The translations under genes and the position numbers were made by a program. DNA of 64,000 nt from Pseudomonas sp. B21-056 (GTDB taxonomy: Bacteria > Pseudomonadota > Gammaproteobacteria > Pseudomonadales > Pseudomonadaceae): contig NZ_CP087203.1 in assembly GCF_026016325.1 (NCBI RefSeq), positions 6,014,001 to 6,078,000 on the forward strand, read 5' to 3'. Under the pieces are notes generated by a model that saw nothing but the letters and a program-made list of their open reading frames with translations, was not told the origin of the DNA and did not search any database. Positions 62,099-64,000 of this stretch are shown here, piece by piece. How positions within the stretch are numbered: position 1 is the stretch's first letter; each line of letters starts with the position of its first letter.

Positions 62099-64000
62099 AT
62101 GAAACGCAGCCTCATTGCCTTTCTGTCATTGGTCGTCACCGCCCTCATCGTCACCGGCGGTTACCTCTACAGCAAGCAGCCCACCCGCCAGGGCACGGTG
62201 CAGTTGCAGGGGCTGCAAGGCTCGGTGACCGTGCGCTACGACGAACGCGGCGTGCCGCATATCCGTGCCGAGAACGAAACCGACCTGTACCGTGCGCTTG
62301 GTTACGTCCATGCCCAGGACCGGTTGTTCCAGATGGAGGTCATGCGCCGCCTCGCCCGTGGTGAGCTGGCCGAGGTGCTGGGGCCGAAACTGCTCGACAC
62401 CGATAAGCTGATGCGCAGCCTGCGTATCCGCGAGCGCGCCGCCCGTTATGTGGCGGAACAGGACCCGCAGTCCCCGGCCTGGATCGCGATGCAGGCTTAT
62501 CTCGACGGCATCAACCGCTACCAGGACAGCCACGCCCGGCCGCTGGAGTTCGATGTCCTGGGGATTCCCAAGCGCCCGTTCACCGTTGAAGACACGGTGA
62601 GCATTACCGGCTACATGGCCTACAGTTTCGCCGCCGCCTTTCGTACCGAACCGCTGCTGACCTATGTGCGCGATCAACTGGGCGCTGACTACCTGAATAT
62701 TTTCGACCTCGACTGGCAACCCAAGGGCGTGCTGGGCGAGCACCGCAAATCCGCCCTGCCACTGGCCGACGCCGACTGGAAAGGCCTCGATGCCTTGGCC
62801 CGCTTGAGCGAACAGGCCCTGGTCGGAAGCGGCCTGCCGCAATTCGAAGGCAGCAATGCCTGGGCCGTTGCCGGCAGCCATACCCGCAGCGGCAAACCTT
62901 TGTTGGCGGGTGACCCGCACATCCGCTTCTCCACACCCTCGGTGTGGTATGAGGCACACCTTTCGGCGCCGGGCTTCGAACTCTACGGGCACTACCAGGC
63001 ATTGTTGCCGTTTGCGACCCTGGGCATGAACAAGGATTTCGGCTGGAGCGTCACCATGTTCCAGAACGACGACCTGGACCTGATTGCCGAGAAGATCAAC
63101 CCGGACAACCCCGAACAGGTCTGGTATCGCGACCAGTGGGTGGACATGACCCGTAGCGAACAACAGATCGCGGTGAAAGGCCAGGCCCCGGTGACGCTGG
63201 TGCTGCGCCAGTCGCCCCACGGCCCGATCGTCAATGATCTGCTCGGGGCCAATGCCGGCAACACGCCGATCGCCATGTGGTGGGGGTTCCTGGAAAGCCG
63301 CAATCCGATCCTCGAGGCCTTCTACCAGCTCAACCGTGCCGACACACTGGTCAAGGCGCGCGGAGCGTCAGCCAAGATCCATGCGCCGGGGCTGAATGTG
63401 GTCTGGGCCAATGCCAAGGGCGATATCGGCTGGTGGGCCGCCGCCCAACTGCCCAAGCGGCCGGCGGGAGTGAAACCCGGCTTCCTGCTCGATGGCAGCA
63501 GCCCGGAGGCGGAAAAGGAGGGCTTCTACCCCTTCAGCAACAATCCCCAGGAAGAGAACCCGGCCCGTGGCTATATCGTTTCGGCGAATTTCCAGCCGGT
63601 TTCCCCCAGCGGCATCGAGGTCCCGGGCTACTACAACCTCGCCGACCGCGGGCAGCAACTCAATCTGCAGCTCAGCGACAAACAGACGAAGTGGGACATC
63701 GAAGCCACCCGCCAGCTGCAACTGGGCACCACCACCGGCTATGGGCCGCGCTTGCTGGCGCCCTTGCTGCCGGTGTTGAGGGAAGTGGTCAGCGATCCGC
63801 AGGAACGCAAGTGGGTGGAACAACTGGCGCAATGGCCGGGCGATTACCCGCTGGATTCCATCAGCGCCACGCTGTTCAACCAGTTCCTGTTCAACCTGGC
63901 TGATGCCGCCCTGCACGATGAACTGGGAGACGGTTTTTTTGAAACCGCATTGTCGACCCGCGTGATCGACGCCGCGCTGCCGCGCCTGGCCGCCTCGGCG
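62099..64000 (+). CDS. Penicillin acylase family N-terminal nucleophile hydrolase (cut by window edge)
   Basis: This is an Ntn hydrolase, probably an acyl-homoserine-lactone or other amide acylase, exported and self-cleaved. 634 codons are visible. It has a signal or anchor helix (AFLSLVVTALIVTGGYLYS), the alpha chain with DERGVPHIRAENE and GYVHAQDRLFQMEVMRRLAR, a spacer, and the beta chain starting at the catalytic Ser252 in FEGSNAWAVAGSHT, then AGDPHIRFSTPSVWYE. The 3' end is missing. Substrate is not readable; homologues in Pseudomonas include quorum-signal acylases. Confidence 0.92.
   Translation, partial: MKRSLIAFLSLVVTALIVTGGYLYSKQPTRQGTVQLQGLQGSVTVRYDERGVPHIRAENETDLYRALGYVHAQDRLFQMEVMRRLARGELAEVLGPKLLDTDKLMRSLRIRERAARYVAEQDPQSPAWIAMQAYLDGINRYQDSHARPLEFDVLGIPKRPFTVEDTVSITGYMAYSFAAAFRTEPLLTYVRDQLGADYLNIFDLDWQPKGVLGEHRKSALPLADADWKGLDALARLSEQALVGSGLPQFEGSNAWAVAGSHTRSGKPLLAGDPHIRFSTPSVWYEAHLSAPGFELYGHYQALLPFATLGMNKDFGWSVTMFQNDDLDLIAEKINPDNPEQVWYRDQWVDMTRSEQQIAVKGQAPVTLVLRQSPHGPIVNDLLGANAGNTPIAMWWGFLESRNPILEAFYQLNRADTLVKARGASAKIHAPGLNVVWANAKGDIGWWAAAQLPKRPAGVKPGFLLDGSSPEAEKEGFYPFSNNPQEENPARGYIVSANFQPVSPSGIEVPGYYNLADRGQQLNLQLSDKQTKWDIEATRQLQLGTTTGYGPRLLAPLLPVLREVVSDPQERKWVEQLAQWPGDYPLDSISATLFNQFLFNLADAALHDELGDGFFETALSTRVIDAALPRLAASA

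Overview
The window is a chromosomal segment of a fluorescens-complex Pseudomonas. The evidence is the GC-rich coding with strong GC third-position bias, the many REP doublets built on GTGGGAGCGAGCCTGCTCGC, and a gene order that, from recall, follows the P. aeruginosa PAO1 block from about PA0350 to PA0413 run backwards. There is no rRNA, tRNA, CRISPR array, prophage or plasmid backbone. Two IS4-family insertions and one small accessory biosynthetic operon interrupt an otherwise conserved core.

Layout. 1-5310 (minus): the type IV pilus chemosensory operon pilG-pilH-pilI-pilJ-chpA, with chpA running off the left edge and no pilK between pilJ and chpA. 5533-11536 (plus): gshB, a tonB3-like gene, yqgE/algH, ruvX, pyrR, pyrB and the catalytically dead pyrC'. 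11660-12949: a TM2 protein and an NlpC/P60 hydrolase. 12973-14259 and 17662-18949: two nearly identical IS4-family elements in opposite orientation around pilT, yggS, proC and yggT. The first has a one-base loss in a poly-A run that breaks its transposase. 19132-23491 (plus): metX, metW, a DUF4426 gene, rdgB, hemW and a DUF3392 gene. 23622-26661: trmB, thiG, thiS and a DUF423 gene (minus), then mtgA (plus). 26848-30915 (minus): rpoH, ftsX, ftsE, ftsY. 31261-35740 (plus): a catalytic/non-catalytic pair of M16 peptidases, rsmD and a YheT-like hydrolase. 35935-41402: a sulfurtransferase, a TetR regulator divergent from an aldehyde dehydrogenase, then a Tat-exported small subunit and a GMC oxidoreductase. 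41518-46055: coaD, a YfhL-type ferredoxin, a small membrane protein, mutM, an HDOD protein and rlmI.

46240-49700 is the most interesting part. An AT-rich promoter region with a perfect 17-bp palindrome precedes a 23-codon ORF with a strong ribosome binding site, then a GC-rich hairpin, then three translationally coupled genes: a SagB-type flavin dehydrogenase, an AurF-type diiron oxygenase retaining all seven expected metal ligands, and a Bcr/CflA-type MFS exporter. This looks like a minimal PqqA-like RiPP (peptide-derived metabolite) operon inserted between rlmI and ilvD. I do not recognise it as a described pathway.

49971-64000: ilvD, a PchP-like phosphorylcholine phosphatase, a TcyP-type cystine symporter, folA, a DUF2868/DUF3482 membrane-GTPase pair, DUF523 and 2OG-oxygenase genes, a DUF2059 gene, an alpha/beta hydrolase, a thioredoxin-like protein and a penicillin-acylase-family protein cut by the right edge. 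REP doublets sit mostly at the ends of convergent genes.
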